Positions 51,121-59,674 of a stretch of DNA of 64,000 nt are shown here, piece by piece. The notes beneath the pieces were generated by a model. That model worked only from the letters and a program-made list of their open reading frames with translations, was not told where the DNA came from and did no database searches. The DNA is taken from assembly GCA_900548385.1 (NCBI GenBank), contig URKJ01000021.1, positions 1-64,000 on the forward strand, written 5' to 3'. How positions within the stretch are numbered: position 1 is the stretch's first letter; each line of letters starts with the position of its first letter. A program made the translations under genes and the position numbers. This DNA is from an uncultured bacterium. GTDB lineage: Bacteria > Verrucomicrobiota > Lentisphaeria > Victivallales > UBA1829.

Positions 51121-52066
51121 GTTGCGGGTCTCCTTCTTTGTGTTGGAATCGTGTCAATATGATTTTCATGCGCAGATCGCTCTGCGCAAGTTCGTTCAGA
51201 GTCCGTTTCAGCTCCTCTCCGGTGAGTCCGGAAAAACGGGCGATCTCCGCGCTGGTGCAGCGGAACAGAGCTGCGGCGGGACGTTCAACCCCGCATGAGC
51301 GCAGGTTGCGTTCCGCACGGAAATAGATTTTCCGCTGTACGGCATTGCGAATCAACAGATAGCCCGGCCACACAAGTGCCAGAATCCAGAACAGATAAAC
51401 CGGAATATTCCACTCATGGTACTGCACCAGAATCTGCACCCCCAGTAAAAGCAGAACCGGAAAAAGAAACAGCATGGCGTCGCGGTCCGTCTGAAAACAG
51501 TTTCCCATATAACGGCGCAGGGGGCTGTGCGATCCGGCATAGGCGAAATGTTCCTCCAGCATCCGGTCCATCAGCGGAGCGCGGGCGGCATGGCAAAGTT
51601 CGTGCGACAGCAGTTCATCGCGGGAATAGATGAAGAATTTCCGGGAGTCGCGGAATTTCCGGCGGATCAGAAAGACCGGAACGGAATCCGGTTCGTCATC
51701 CGAAAGCGCGCATCCGCCCCACAGGGGACCGAGCCCCCGGCTCAGAAAATATCCGGGCACCCAGCGGATTGCGAAACCGTAACGCTCTTCCGTCGCCTGT
51801 GCGGCCTCCTCCATGATCCCGTCGGGAATCCGGGCTTCTTCACGGATGTGGATTTTCGGATAGACTTCATACACTTTGCCATCCGCCGTTTTTTCCTGAA
51901 AAAAAAGCGAACGGGTGTGCATTGCCCGAATCCGGGCGACATATCCGGCGGCATCTTCCCCCGGTTTCAGGAGAAAGCCCATCGAATCCAGTGTGCAGAG
52001 AGCTTCCGTGTCACCCTCCGCGGCACGGTTCAGCAGTCCCTCCTCCGGAAACTGATCGTTATTCAT
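51053..52066 (-). CDS. Membrane protein with HExxH metalloprotease-like motif
   Basis: 337 residues. A soluble N-terminal domain contains LLSHELCHAARAPLMDRMLE near residue 153, an HExxH zinc motif followed by a glutamate-bearing helix (EEHFAYAGSHSP) that may be the third ligand. Two membrane segments follow (about 195-215 and 220-238) and a helical C-terminus. No family name is certain. The last 68 nt overlap the start of nif3 in another frame, so the final ~22 residues are under double constraint. 12 nt downstream of rhaB. Confidence 0.8.
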   Translation of the reverse strand: MNNDQFPEEGLLNRAAEGDTEALCTLDSMGFLLKPGEDAAGYVARIRAMHTRSLFFQEKTADGKVYEVYPKIHIREEARIPDGIMEEAAQATEERYGFAIRWVPGYFLSRGLGPLWGGCALSDDEPDSVPVFLIRRKFRDSRKFFIYSRDELLSHELCHAARAPLMDRMLEEHFAYAGSHSPLRRYMGNCFQTDRDAMLFLFPVLLLLGVQILVQYHEWNIPVYLFWILALVWPGYLLIRNAVQRKIYFRAERNLRSCGVERPAAALFRCTSAEIARFSGLTGEELKRTLNELAQSDLRMKIILTRFQHKEGDPQHADDQRSERVSERNPEPESVRE

Positions 52067-52078
52067 GCGGAATCCTTG

Positions 52079-53536
52079 TTATTTTGTCATGATTTCCGCA
52101 AAACGTACAGCGGCGTCATCCCATCCTTCGGTATTTTCCGGAGTATAAATTTCAGGTTCAAACGAGGAACGGATCAGACGGCGCGCCGAACTGACGGATT
52201 CCAGTTTGCCAATCGCGATCGCCTGAAGCATGGCATTGCCGATCGCCGTTGCTTCAACGGGTCCCGCCATTACGGTGCATCCGGTCGCATCCGCCGTATA
52301 CTGGCAGAGCGTGGAGTTCTGGGCTCCGCCGCCCATCAGGTGAATCACTTCCGTCTTTTTGCCGGAAATCGTATCGGCTTCCCGGATCGTTCTGCGGAAC
52401 AGCAGAGCGAGACTTTCCAGAAACGTCTCAATATATTCCGCCGGAGTTTCCGGCAGCGGCTGCCCGCTCAATCTCATAAACTCATCCACCGATGCCTTCA
52501 TGGATTCCGGGTTGAAAAACAGCGAATGGTTCGGATTGTAGAAACAGCGGAACTTGCGCGCTCTGCGGGCATCCTCCATCATGGAGTCATACGACTGTTC
52601 TTTCGCCACGTCATCTTTCAGACCGCGCAGAATCCAGAATCCGGTAAGATTTTTCAATACACGATAGGTGTGGGCGACGCCGCCCTCATTGGTAAAATTC
52701 AGTTCCGCAGACTGCGGAGTCGCCAGAGCTTCCGGCGACTCGATACCGGTCAGGCACCAGGTCCCGGAAGCGACGTATGCCCAGTTCCGGTCGCCGGAAG
52801 CCGGAGCCGCCGCCACGCCGGAGGCGGTATCGTGCGATCCGACCATCACGCAGGGTACGCCTTCCAAACCTTTGACTCCGGAAAAATCACAGGTCCCGAT
52901 CGTTGTTCCGGGCTGTGTCAACGGTTTGACGCAGCGGCGCGGCAGGCGGACCGCTTCCAGAAGCTCGTCGGACCAGTCGGCTTTTGCACAATCCAGCAGC
53001 TGAGAAGTGCTCGCGATCGTAAACTCGTTCGCCATCACGCCGGAAAGCTGATAGGCGATATAATCCGGAACGAACAGCAGATGCTCCGCGTCCGCCGCGT
53101 AATCGGGATTTGCCTTGCTTTCCGCATAAAGCTGGAACAACGTGTTGATGTTCATGATCTGAATTCCGGTCAGACGCTGGAGACGCTCCCTGCCGAAACG
53201 GTCCGTGAACTCTTTATCGAGTCCGACTGTGCGCGGATCCCGGTAACAGGCGGGGTCCGCAAGCCGTTTTCCATTCTTGTCGAGCAGGACATAATCGACT
53301 CCCCAGGTATCGACCGCCACCGCATCCGGCTTCATCTCCGCCGCGCCTTTGGCAAGACCGGCTTTGATGTCCGCCAGCAGGGCGTCGATATCCCAGCGCA
53401 GAACGCCGTCCACTTCGCGGCTGTTGTTCGGAAAACGGGAAATCTCGACCAGGTCGATCTTGCCCGCATCCGACACCGTGCATCTCATGATCCTGCCGCT
53501 TCCGGCTCCGATATCAATCGCCAAACAGTTGAACAT
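52079..53536 (-). CDS. rhaB: Rhamnulokinase
   Basis: 485 residues from ATG 53536, chosen for GGGAGAGTGTGTT ahead of it; an in-frame ATG 30 nt upstream has a poorer site. FGGY kinase: phosphate-binding AIDIGAGSGRIMRCTV, DTWGVDYVLLD, GVPCVMVGSHDTASGVAAAP and MGGGAQNSTLCQYTADATG with GPVEATAIGNAMLQ. It phosphorylates L-rhamnulose. No rhaA or rhaD is in the window, so assignment within FGGY kinases rests on overall resemblance. Lies 42 nt after metG. Confidence 0.88.
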   Translation of the reverse strand: MFNCLAIDIGAGSGRIMRCTVSDAGKIDLVEISRFPNNSREVDGVLRWDIDALLADIKAGLAKGAAEMKPDAVAVDTWGVDYVLLDKNGKRLADPACYRDPRTVGLDKEFTDRFGRERLQRLTGIQIMNINTLFQLYAESKANPDYAADAEHLLFVPDYIAYQLSGVMANEFTIASTSQLLDCAKADWSDELLEAVRLPRRCVKPLTQPGTTIGTCDFSGVKGLEGVPCVMVGSHDTASGVAAAPASGDRNWAYVASGTWCLTGIESPEALATPQSAELNFTNEGGVAHTYRVLKNLTGFWILRGLKDDVAKEQSYDSMMEDARRARKFRCFYNPNHSLFFNPESMKASVDEFMRLSGQPLPETPAEYIETFLESLALLFRRTIREADTISGKKTEVIHLMGGGAQNSTLCQYTADATGCTVMAGPVEATAIGNAMLQAIAIGKLESVSSARRLIRSSFEPEIYTPENTEGWDDAAVRFAEIMTK

Positions 53537-53578
53537 AACACACTCTCCCTTATTCAATTCATTCATGAATTCCGTAAA

Positions 53579-55516
53579 TCATCCGACGGACGCGCCGCCC
53601 GGAAAATCCGGTGCGTCGACAGTCACAAGCCGCAGATTGTCCCCGTTTTTCGCCGCCAGAAGCATACCGTACGATTCCACACCGCGGATCTTCGCCGGTT
53701 TCAGGTTCGCGACAAGCACGATCGTTTTACCGATCAGTTCTTCCGGAGTGTAGAATCCGGCGATTCCGGAAACGATCTGACGTTTTTCCGAACCGGCGTC
53801 GACCTGAAGTTTCAGGAGTTTTTCCGCATCGGGAACTTTTTCCGCCTGCACGACTTTCGCCGTAATCAGCTTGACCTTGGCAAAGTCGGTGATCGAAATG
53901 ATTCCTTCCGGCAGAACGGGTTCCTCCCTGGCAGCCTTGACTTTTTCCGTTTTCTTCTTCGGTTCCGCTTTCGGCGCCTCGGCTTCCTCAATCTGAATGC
54001 GCGGGAACAGCGCATCAATATCCCGGATCGCCGATCCCGGATTCAGCACGCCGTGGTTCTTCGCCTGTTCAAACGAAAACACTGCCGGAGCTCCGATGGT
54101 GGACAGCAGTTTCGTCATTTTTTCCGGCATGACCGGAAGCAGAAGCTGGGCGACAACGCGCAGAGTTTCCGCCGCCGTATAAAGAACGCTCGCCAGACGC
54201 TCCGTCTTTCCCTCTTTGGCAAGCGTCCACGGCGCAGTCGTTTCCATATAACGGTTCGCCTTGCGGACGACGTTCATAACGGTCTCGATCCCCTTGTCAA
54301 GATGCAGGTTGCGCACCGCGTGTTCCATCGCATCGGCGGCATCAGCGGCGGCGGCAAGCAGCTCCTTATCCTCATTTTCCAGCATATTGCCGGGAGCGGG
54401 AACCTTGCTGTCGAAATACCGGACGATCAGCTTGACCGCGCGGTTCAGCATATTGCCAAGATCGTTTGCAAGATCGCTGTTGTAGCGTTTGACAAACGCC
54501 TCTTCGGAAAACGCGGCGTCCTGTCCAAGCGTCATTTCGGAAAGCAGGAAGTAGCGGAACGCATCCACGCCGTATTTATCCGCCATCTCCATCGGGTTGA
54601 CGACATTGCCCAGCGACTTGCTCATTTTATCCCGTCCGATCAACCACCAGCCGTGTGCAAGAATCGTTTTCGGGGGTTCGAGCCCGATCGCTTTCAGCAT
54701 AGTCGGCCAGTAGACCGTATGCGTGGTGAGAATATCCTTGCCGATCAGGTGATGCGCATTGCTCCAGTATTTCATGCAGCGTTCATCATCCACGCCGTAA
54801 CCGATCGCGGAGATATAATTGATCAGCGCATCGAACCAGACGTAGCAGACGTATTCCGGATCGAACGGAAGCTCAATTCCCCAGGACAGACGCGCTTTCG
54901 GACGCGAAATGCAGAGGTCTTCCAACGGTTTTTTGAGAAAGCCGAGCGTTTCGTTGGCGCGGTAGGCGGGCTGGATGAAACCGGGATGCGTCTTGATATA
55001 GTCGATCAGCCACTCCTGATACCGGCTCATACGGAAGAAATAATTCGATTCGATGATCTCGTTCGTCGGACGGTGACAGTCCGGACAGAGATTGCCGTCC
55101 ACAAGATCCTTGTCGGTGAAGAAGCGTTCGCAGGGAACGCAGTAGTGCCCCTTGTATTCCGCCTTATAAATCAGATCCCGGTCGTAAAGGTCCTGCAGGA
55201 TCTTGCGGACGATCGTTTTATGCCGGTCTTCCGTGGTGCGGATGAAATCGTCATTCCTGATACCGAGTTTCTTCCAGAGCTCCTGAAAGCGGACCACGGT
55301 GCTGTCGCACTGTTCGATCGGGGACATATTGTGTTCGGCGGCGGCTTTCTGGACTTTCTGCCCATGTTCATCGGTTCCGGTAAGGAACCAGACATCTTCC
55401 CCCATGCCGCGATGATACCCGGTAATCACGTCGCCGAGAATGGTGGTATAGGCGTGCCCGATGTGCGGCTTGTCATTTACATAATAAATTGGCGTAGTCA
55501 GATAAAATGACGACAT
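53579..55516 (-). CDS. metG: Methionine--tRNA ligase
   Basis: 645 residues. HIGH motif in PHIGHAYTTILGDV near residue 15, zinc ribbon GHYCVPCERFF...NLCPDCHRP near 125-150, and KMSKS in GRDKMSKSLGNVVNPMEMAD near 295. An Ala/Lys/Glu-rich linker leads to a C-terminal tRNA-binding domain (about 540-645: KVKLITAKVVQAEKVPDAEK, KPAKIRGVESYGMLLAA). It charges initiator and elongator tRNA-Met. First gene of the leftward operon that includes rhaB. Confidence 0.96.
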   Translation of the reverse strand: MSSFYLTTPIYYVNDKPHIGHAYTTILGDVITGYHRGMGEDVWFLTGTDEHGQKVQKAAAEHNMSPIEQCDSTVVRFQELWKKLGIRNDDFIRTTEDRHKTIVRKILQDLYDRDLIYKAEYKGHYCVPCERFFTDKDLVDGNLCPDCHRPTNEIIESNYFFRMSRYQEWLIDYIKTHPGFIQPAYRANETLGFLKKPLEDLCISRPKARLSWGIELPFDPEYVCYVWFDALINYISAIGYGVDDERCMKYWSNAHHLIGKDILTTHTVYWPTMLKAIGLEPPKTILAHGWWLIGRDKMSKSLGNVVNPMEMADKYGVDAFRYFLLSEMTLGQDAAFSEEAFVKRYNSDLANDLGNMLNRAVKLIVRYFDSKVPAPGNMLENEDKELLAAAADAADAMEHAVRNLHLDKGIETVMNVVRKANRYMETTAPWTLAKEGKTERLASVLYTAAETLRVVAQLLLPVMPEKMTKLLSTIGAPAVFSFEQAKNHGVLNPGSAIRDIDALFPRIQIEEAEAPKAEPKKKTEKVKAAREEPVLPEGIISITDFAKVKLITAKVVQAEKVPDAEKLLKLQVDAGSEKRQIVSGIAGFYTPEELIGKTIVLVANLKPAKIRGVESYGMLLAAKNGDNLRLVTVDAPDFPGGASVG

Positions 55517-55622
55517 AACGACTCCTTCTGTTTAAAATAAATCCAACAATTTAATATAATGCAACTTGAGGAATATGCCAACAGGATATACATTAAAGAG
55601 TGTCAAAAAATAAGGAGATTTT

Positions 55623-57407
55623 ATGAAAGAACCGAAAAAACACTCCGAACTCCCGGTCGAAATGACATGGGATCTGTCAAAAATGTATGCAACAGCCGAT
55701 GAGTGGGAAAAGGATTTCAGGAAAATAGACGGTCTTGTCCGCAGCGTTCAGAAGTTCAAGGGACATCTCGCCGACTCCCCCGCGACTCTCGCAAAAGCCT
55801 TTCAGGCGGAAGACAAACTGGGGTTTCTGCTCGAAAAACTTCATACGTTCGCTCATCTGCGTTCCGATGAAGATACCGGAAACTCGGAAAACCGCGGGCG
55901 GGTCGACCGCATTCTCTCAAAGTCCGCAAAGATTGAAGGGGATACCGCCTGGTTTGAACCGGAAATCATGAAGATCGACAAAAAGAAATTCAAAGAATTC
56001 GCCAAATCTCCGGAACTCAAATTTTACGCGCTTACGATGAAGCGTCTGGAAGCCGACCGTCCACACACGCTCTCGGAAGCGGAGGAACGGGTGCTCGGCT
56101 TCTCCTCGGAAGTCTTCGGCGGCGCCTATAAAACATTCTCCATGATGAATGACGCCGATCTCAAATTCCCAATCGTCAGGGATGCGGAAGGCAGTGAACT
56201 GCGTCTTACGCACGGCAATTACATCAAACTGCTGGAATCGCCGGACCGCACGGTCCGCCGCGATGCGTTCAAAGGCATGTACTCGGTGTACGGTCAGTTC
56301 AAAAACACATTCGCCTCCATTCTTGACACCGCCGTAAAGTCCCATGTCGTGGATGCCAGTCTGCACAAGTTCAAATCCGCGCTGGAAGCCTCCCTGTTTG
56401 AGGATGCCGTTCCCGTAAGCGTTTATGAATCGCTGATCTCCACCGTTCACGACAACATCAACCCGCTGTACGATTATTTTAAATTCCGCGCCAGACGCCT
56501 CGGACTCAAAAAGCTGGATATGTACGATATTCACTGCCCGCTTGTTCCGGATGCCGCCATGGAAATCGAATGGAACGATGCGGTCCGTCATGTGAAAGAC
56601 GCTCTCCGTCCGCTCGGCAAAACCTATTGTTCGATTCTGGACAAGGCGTTTCAGGAGCGCTGGATTGACATTCCCGAAGCGCAGGGCAAGCGCTCCGGCG
56701 CCTACTCCAGCGGCTGTTACCGCTGCCCGCCCTATCTTCTGCTGAACTATTCCGGCACGCTTGACAGCGTATTCACCCTTGCGCATGAACTCGGTCACTC
56801 CCTGCACTCCTATTTCTCGGATCAGGCAAACGATTACCACTACGCCGGTTACAAAATCTTTGTCGCGGAAGTCGCGTCCACGACCAATGAAATCCTGCTT
56901 CAGCGCCATCTGGTTGCCCGCACCGACGATCCGGCACGCAAAGCCTATCTGCTCAATCATCTGATTGACACGATCCGCGGCACCCTGTTCCGTCAGACGA
57001 TGTTCGCCGAATTTGAACGCGATATTCATCAAATGGCGGAAAACGGCGAACCGCTCACCGCCGACGCCCTTTCCAGCCGTTATTTTGAACTGAACAAACG
57101 CTATCACGGCCCCGGCGTCAATCCGGACAGCGATATTCAGTTTGAATGGGCGCGGATCCCGCATTTCCACTATGATTTCTATGTGTATAAATACGCCACC
57201 GGAATTTCCGCCGCGCTTGCACTTTCCAAAAAGATTCTCGACGGAGAGACCGAGGGGTATCTGCGCTTCCTCAAAGCGGGAGACTCGAAAGAAGTCATCG
57301 ACATCATGAAAGATGCGGGTGTCGATTTCACGACTCCCGCCCCTGTGCAGGATGCCATGACGATTTTCGCGGAACAGGTGAAAGAGCTGAAAAAGTGTCT
57401 CAAGTAA
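55623..57407 (+). CDS. pepF: Oligoendopeptidase F
   Basis: 594 residues, M3 family. Zinc motif HELGH at 388-392 (TLAHELGHSLHSYFSDQAND), third ligand in VAEVASTTNEILLQ. It cleaves short peptides in the cytoplasm. A possible promoter is TTGAGG, 17 nt, TACATT at about 55567-55595. Divergent from metG; its last 13 nt overlap the next gene. Confidence 0.94.
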   Translation: MKEPKKHSELPVEMTWDLSKMYATADEWEKDFRKIDGLVRSVQKFKGHLADSPATLAKAFQAEDKLGFLLEKLHTFAHLRSDEDTGNSENRGRVDRILSKSAKIEGDTAWFEPEIMKIDKKKFKEFAKSPELKFYALTMKRLEADRPHTLSEAEERVLGFSSEVFGGAYKTFSMMNDADLKFPIVRDAEGSELRLTHGNYIKLLESPDRTVRRDAFKGMYSVYGQFKNTFASILDTAVKSHVVDASLHKFKSALEASLFEDAVPVSVYESLISTVHDNINPLYDYFKFRARRLGLKKLDMYDIHCPLVPDAAMEIEWNDAVRHVKDALRPLGKTYCSILDKAFQERWIDIPEAQGKRSGAYSSGCYRCPPYLLLNYSGTLDSVFTLAHELGHSLHSYFSDQANDYHYAGYKIFVAEVASTTNEILLQRHLVARTDDPARKAYLLNHLIDTIRGTLFRQTMFAEFERDIHQMAENGEPLTADALSSRYFELNKRYHGPGVNPDSDIQFEWARIPHFHYDFYVYKYATGISAALALSKKILDGETEGYLRFLKAGDSKEVIDIMKDAGVDFTTPAPVQDAMTIFAEQVKELKKCLK

Positions 57408-58306
57408 CGTTTTCCGAGCCGCTCCCTCTGAACAGCGGCTTTGTCCTGCCGTCACGGGTCATGCTTTCTCCGATGGAGGGAGTCATGACTCCGGCGTTTG
57501 TCCGTGCAGCCAACTTGCTGAAACTGACGGACCTGTGGCTGACGCCGTTTATTTCCGTCACCGGCAGTGTGCCGTCCGCTCCGGTTCTGCGGAGACGCCT
57601 GGAACCGTACACGGAATCGGGTCTTCCGCTGATCGTTCAGCTGGTCGGCCGCACTCCGGATTCTCTCGCGGAATGCGCGGTCTCACTGGAGCGGCTTGGA
57701 ATCCGTGCGATCAATCTCAATCTGGCGTGTCCGAGTCCGACCGTTACCAGTCATGGCGCGGGAGGAGCCCTTCTGCGCTCTCCGGAGAGCGTGCGGCGGA
57801 TCGTCTGCAGAGTCCGGACAGCATTGCAAACCGGAACCTCGTTGAGCGTCAAGCTCCGTGCCGGGTACGACGAACCGAACATCGCCGAACTGCTGGACGC
57901 CGTTTCCGGGGCGGAATTCATCGTCTTCCACTACCGGACGGTCCAGGAAAACTACCGTCCGATCAGGAACGGACTTTCCCGGCTTGCGGAAGCGGTCCGT
58001 CTGACTCCGGTTCCGGTATTCGGCAACGGCGATATTGCTTCGCCGGACGACGCGATCCGCATGAGGGAAAAAACGGATTGTGCCGGTATCGCATTAGCTC
58101 GTTCTTTTCTGAAGACTCCCGGTTTGCTGAATCAGATTCGGCAGGGCGACTCCTGTGCGTTGAGCGTATCCGACATGCTGGATGCGATGATCCGTGCGAA
58201 CTCCCCCATCGGTCCTCTCCGGGAATTTGCCCGCCGCGCCCTTCCCCCGGATGAATTCCGGCGTTTCCTGAACCGTAAGGAAACAAATGAAACCGCAAAA
58301 ATGTAA
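57395..58306 (+). CDS. dus: tRNA-dihydrouridine synthase
   Basis: 303 residues from a GTG at 57395 that overlaps the end of pepF. TIM-barrel Dus family: LSPMEGVMTPAFVR flavin-binding start, INLNLACPSPTVTSHGAGGA with catalytic Cys112, SVKLRAGYDE, FHYRTVQENY (in place of the usual HGRT) and PVFGNGDI. It reduces uridines in tRNA with FMN and NADPH. Which Dus subtype is not decided. The altered HGRT block is unusual. Confidence 0.9.
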   Translation: MSQVTFSEPLPLNSGFVLPSRVMLSPMEGVMTPAFVRAANLLKLTDLWLTPFISVTGSVPSAPVLRRRLEPYTESGLPLIVQLVGRTPDSLAECAVSLERLGIRAINLNLACPSPTVTSHGAGGALLRSPESVRRIVCRVRTALQTGTSLSVKLRAGYDEPNIAELLDAVSGAEFIVFHYRTVQENYRPIRNGLSRLAEAVRLTPVPVFGNGDIASPDDAIRMREKTDCAGIALARSFLKTPGLLNQIRQGDSCALSVSDMLDAMIRANSPIGPLREFARRALPPDEFRRFLNRKETNETAKM

Positions 58307-58325
58307 TCGGAACGTTTTGGGCAAA

Positions 58326-58459
58326 GGCTTGCCAAGGCGAAATCTCCGCGGCAACAGCTGAACTCCAATTCAACGGCTATCGCCCGGCTTCATTTTATTT
58401 CGCCGGGGCAGTCTTCCCCTGCGGGTTCGCTTGGCAAGGGCTTGCCAAGGCGAAATCTC
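58326..58459. repeat. Pair of 21-bp direct repeats next to a tRNA
   Basis: GGCTTGCCAAGGCGAAATCTC occurs at 58326-58346 and again at 58439-58459. The second copy is preceded by CTTGGCAAG, which pairs with CTTGCCAAG (58430-58438 and 58441-58449). Between them lies a further imperfect stem (GCCCGGC...GCCGGGGC, about 58382-58409), possibly the terminator of dus. May be an intergenic repeat element or the trace of tRNA-site insertion. Confidence 0.7.
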
Positions 58460-58473
58460 GGCTGCGCCGAGAT
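58455..58473 (-). terminator. Terminator of the tRNA gene
   Basis: ATCTCGGC and GCCGAGAT form a perfect 8-bp stem with a 3-nt loop, 7 nt past the CCA end on the minus strand, followed by a short TTTCG. It overlaps the second direct repeat. Confidence 0.6.
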
Positions 58474-58479
58474 GAAGAC

Positions 58480-58556
58480 TGGTGGGCCCTGCCGGGCTCG
58501 AACCAGCGACCCGGTGATTATGAGTCACCTGCTCTAACCGACTGAGCTAAGGGCCC
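58480..58556 (-). tRNA. tRNA with anticodon CAU, probably tRNA-Ile2
   Basis: 77 nt with encoded CCA. Acceptor stem GGGCCC/GGGCCC, D arm AGCTCAGTCGGTTAGAGC, anticodon loop CTCATAA (anticodon CAU), T arm CTGGTTCGAGCCCGG. Anticodon CAU occurs in initiator Met, elongator Met and Ile2 (where tilS makes lysidine). The acceptor GGGCCCTTAG and the GGTCGC before the T stem are closer to known tRNA-Ile2 than to elongator tRNA-Met; initiator features are absent. Confidence 0.9.
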
Positions 58557-58576
58557 GATCATAAAAATCGTTCCGT

Positions 58577-58604
58577 ACTATAACACGCTTTCAAAAGAAC
58601 GCAA
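58577..58604 (-). promoter_or_regulatory. Promoter of the tRNA gene
   Basis: Minus strand TTGCGT (58599-58604), 16-nt spacer, TATAGT (58577-58582), about 20 nt before the mature 5' end. Confidence 0.6.
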
Positions 58605-58628
58605 GCAGTTTTTGAAAAAAACACAAAA

Positions 58629-58674
58629 GAAAACGGTTCTCCGTCCCGAGCGAAAGGAGCAGAGAACCGTTTTC
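58629..58674 (-). terminator. Long-stem hairpin, probable second terminator
   Basis: GAAAACGGTTCTC (58629-58641) and GAGAACCGTTTTC (58662-58674) pair over 13 bp with a 20-nt loop. Minus-strand reading is followed by a T-rich tract. It lies between the tRNA promoter and the terminator of the gene at 58805, so it may insulate the tRNA from read-through. Confidence 0.65.
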
Positions 58675-58701
58675 AACTATCTTTCAGAGAAAGTTCCCGA
58701 T

Positions 58702-58762
58702 AAAAAAACAGCGGAACAGTCAATATCCAAGTTCAAAATGAACCTGTTTCCGCCTGTTCCGC
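58702..58762 (-). terminator. Rho-independent terminator of the gene at 58805
   Basis: Minus strand GCGGAACAG (58754-58762) pairs with CTGTTCCGC (58711-58719), with a smaller stem in the loop, and is followed by TGTTTTTTTA. It lies 43 nt past the stop of the small minus-strand gene and supports it being transcribed. Confidence 0.75.
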
Positions 58763-58804
58763 ATTGCTTAATCCATACCGTTTCAAGACTGCAAGCCAGA
58801 AAGC

Positions 58805-59176
58805 TCACAACGTGAAAAGGCACAGGTTCGCCTGAACTGCATTTCCCTGGGGACATACAGCTCCGGCAACAACACGGAACCCGTTTTTCAGAGATGTTTT
58901 CACATCCCGGATCACCCGTCTGACCACTTTGACAAACGGTGATTCCACAAAAAACGATTTACAATGAACATAATACGCTTCCAACGAAATCCGCAACGAA
59001 AACACCGGGGCTTTCATTGCCGTCCAATCCGCGGAAACATTCCAGACACGGTCGCAATAACCGCCGGAACGGTCCTCCACGAACCGGAACTCATCGCAGG
59101 AAGACACGCCGGAACTCCACGAGAGGGTGAATTCGTGGAGAGCATCCGCAGAAAATGTCAAATCGGTTGTCATCAT
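58805..59176 (-). CDS. Hypothetical protein (123 aa)
   Basis: 123 residues from ATGATG at 59176/59173; the ribosome site is weak. Amphipathic, without membrane segments: LTFSADALHEFTLSWSSGVS, TAMKAPVFSLRISLEAYYVH, VVRRVIRDVKTSLKNGFRVV. No family recognised. The terminator just downstream and sensible composition support it as a gene. Flanked by the tRNA block and the 81-residue gene. Confidence 0.6.
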   Translation of the reverse strand: MMTTDLTFSADALHEFTLSWSSGVSSCDEFRFVEDRSGGYCDRVWNVSADWTAMKAPVFSLRISLEAYYVHCKSFFVESPFVKVVRRVIRDVKTSLKNGFRVVAGAVCPQGNAVQANLCLFTL

Positions 59177-59215
59177 CTGAGAAATCCGGCGTTTACGAGG
59201 TCAATCCTTTAACAA

Positions 59216-59461
59216 TTACTTCGCGGCTTTGTCGTTCTTCTGGAGAACTCCAGCATCAAGAAGTTTGTCGATCAGCTGCTGCATGGAGTTGAACGCTCCG
59301 AGGAAGCCGTTCGGCGGCATGATGACACGGACAGTTCCCTGCGGAACCGGTGCCTTGCCGTCTTCCGTCGGCTGGAGGGTTACAAAGTCAAATCTGACCA
59401 TGCCGCCCGCAAAATGGATCTGACCGATACCGTCTGCAAAGATTTCTTTCTTTTCGCTCAT
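59216..59461 (-). CDS. Small conserved-looking protein (81 aa)
   Basis: 81 residues from ATG 59461 (GAAAGGTTCTTGAA ahead); a longer frame runs through the promoter and is rejected. Beta-rich then helical: QIHFAGGMVRFDFVTLQPTE, GTVRVIMPPNGFLGAFNSMQ, QLIDKLLDAGVLQKNDKAAK. The strand-strand-helix layout resembles DUF3467-type proteins by eye. A strong promoter precedes it. Function unknown. Confidence 0.8.
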   Translation of the reverse strand: MSEKKEIFADGIGQIHFAGGMVRFDFVTLQPTEDGKAPVPQGTVRVIMPPNGFLGAFNSMQQLIDKLLDAGVLQKNDKAAK

Positions 59462-59528
59462 TTCAAGAACCTTTCTCTTTACTGTTCTTATGTTTGGAAT
59501 CCACCGTGGACTCCTTTTGATTTCAACT

Positions 59529-59556
59529 ACTATAATGGAGAAATGCGGGATGTCAA
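59529..59556 (-). promoter_or_regulatory. Promoter of the 81-aa gene
   Basis: Minus strand TTGACA (59551-59556), 16-nt spacer, TATAGT (59529-59534). About 65 nt of leader before ATG 59461. Confidence 0.75.
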
Positions 59557-59599
59557 GGCGGAACCAAAATAAAAAATGCTTTTTTTTCATTTCAGGGGA

Positions 59600-59628
59600 T
59601 TGACTTTTTCCGGAAAATGTTGTATAAT
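59600..59628 (+). promoter_or_regulatory. Promoter of the GntR-family regulator gene
   Basis: TTGACT (59600-59605), 17-nt spacer, TATAAT (59623-59628), near-consensus. TATTAT occurs twice just downstream (GTATTATAACGTATTATC, 59640-59657) before the ribosome site AAAGGAG; this could be where the regulator acts on its own gene. Confidence 0.8.
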
Positions 59629-59674
59629 TAAAGCAGAATGTATTATAACGTATTATCTCAAAGGAGCTGTGGGC

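Noticed and set aside
51527..55510. A 1327-codon open frame on the plus strand across rhaB and metG
   Set aside because: It is antisense to well-identified genes (membrane protein, rhaB, metG) whose codon bias keeps the mirror frame open; the protein has no recognisable domain and is rich in Arg, Phe and His as expected for such a shadow.
55917..57455. A 512-codon minus-strand open frame across pepF
   Set aside because: Antisense to oligoendopeptidase F with its HELGH motif on the plus strand.
58612..58815. A 67-codon plus-strand frame
   Set aside because: It runs through two terminator hairpins and has a Lys/Arg/Thr-rich composition without a ribosome site.
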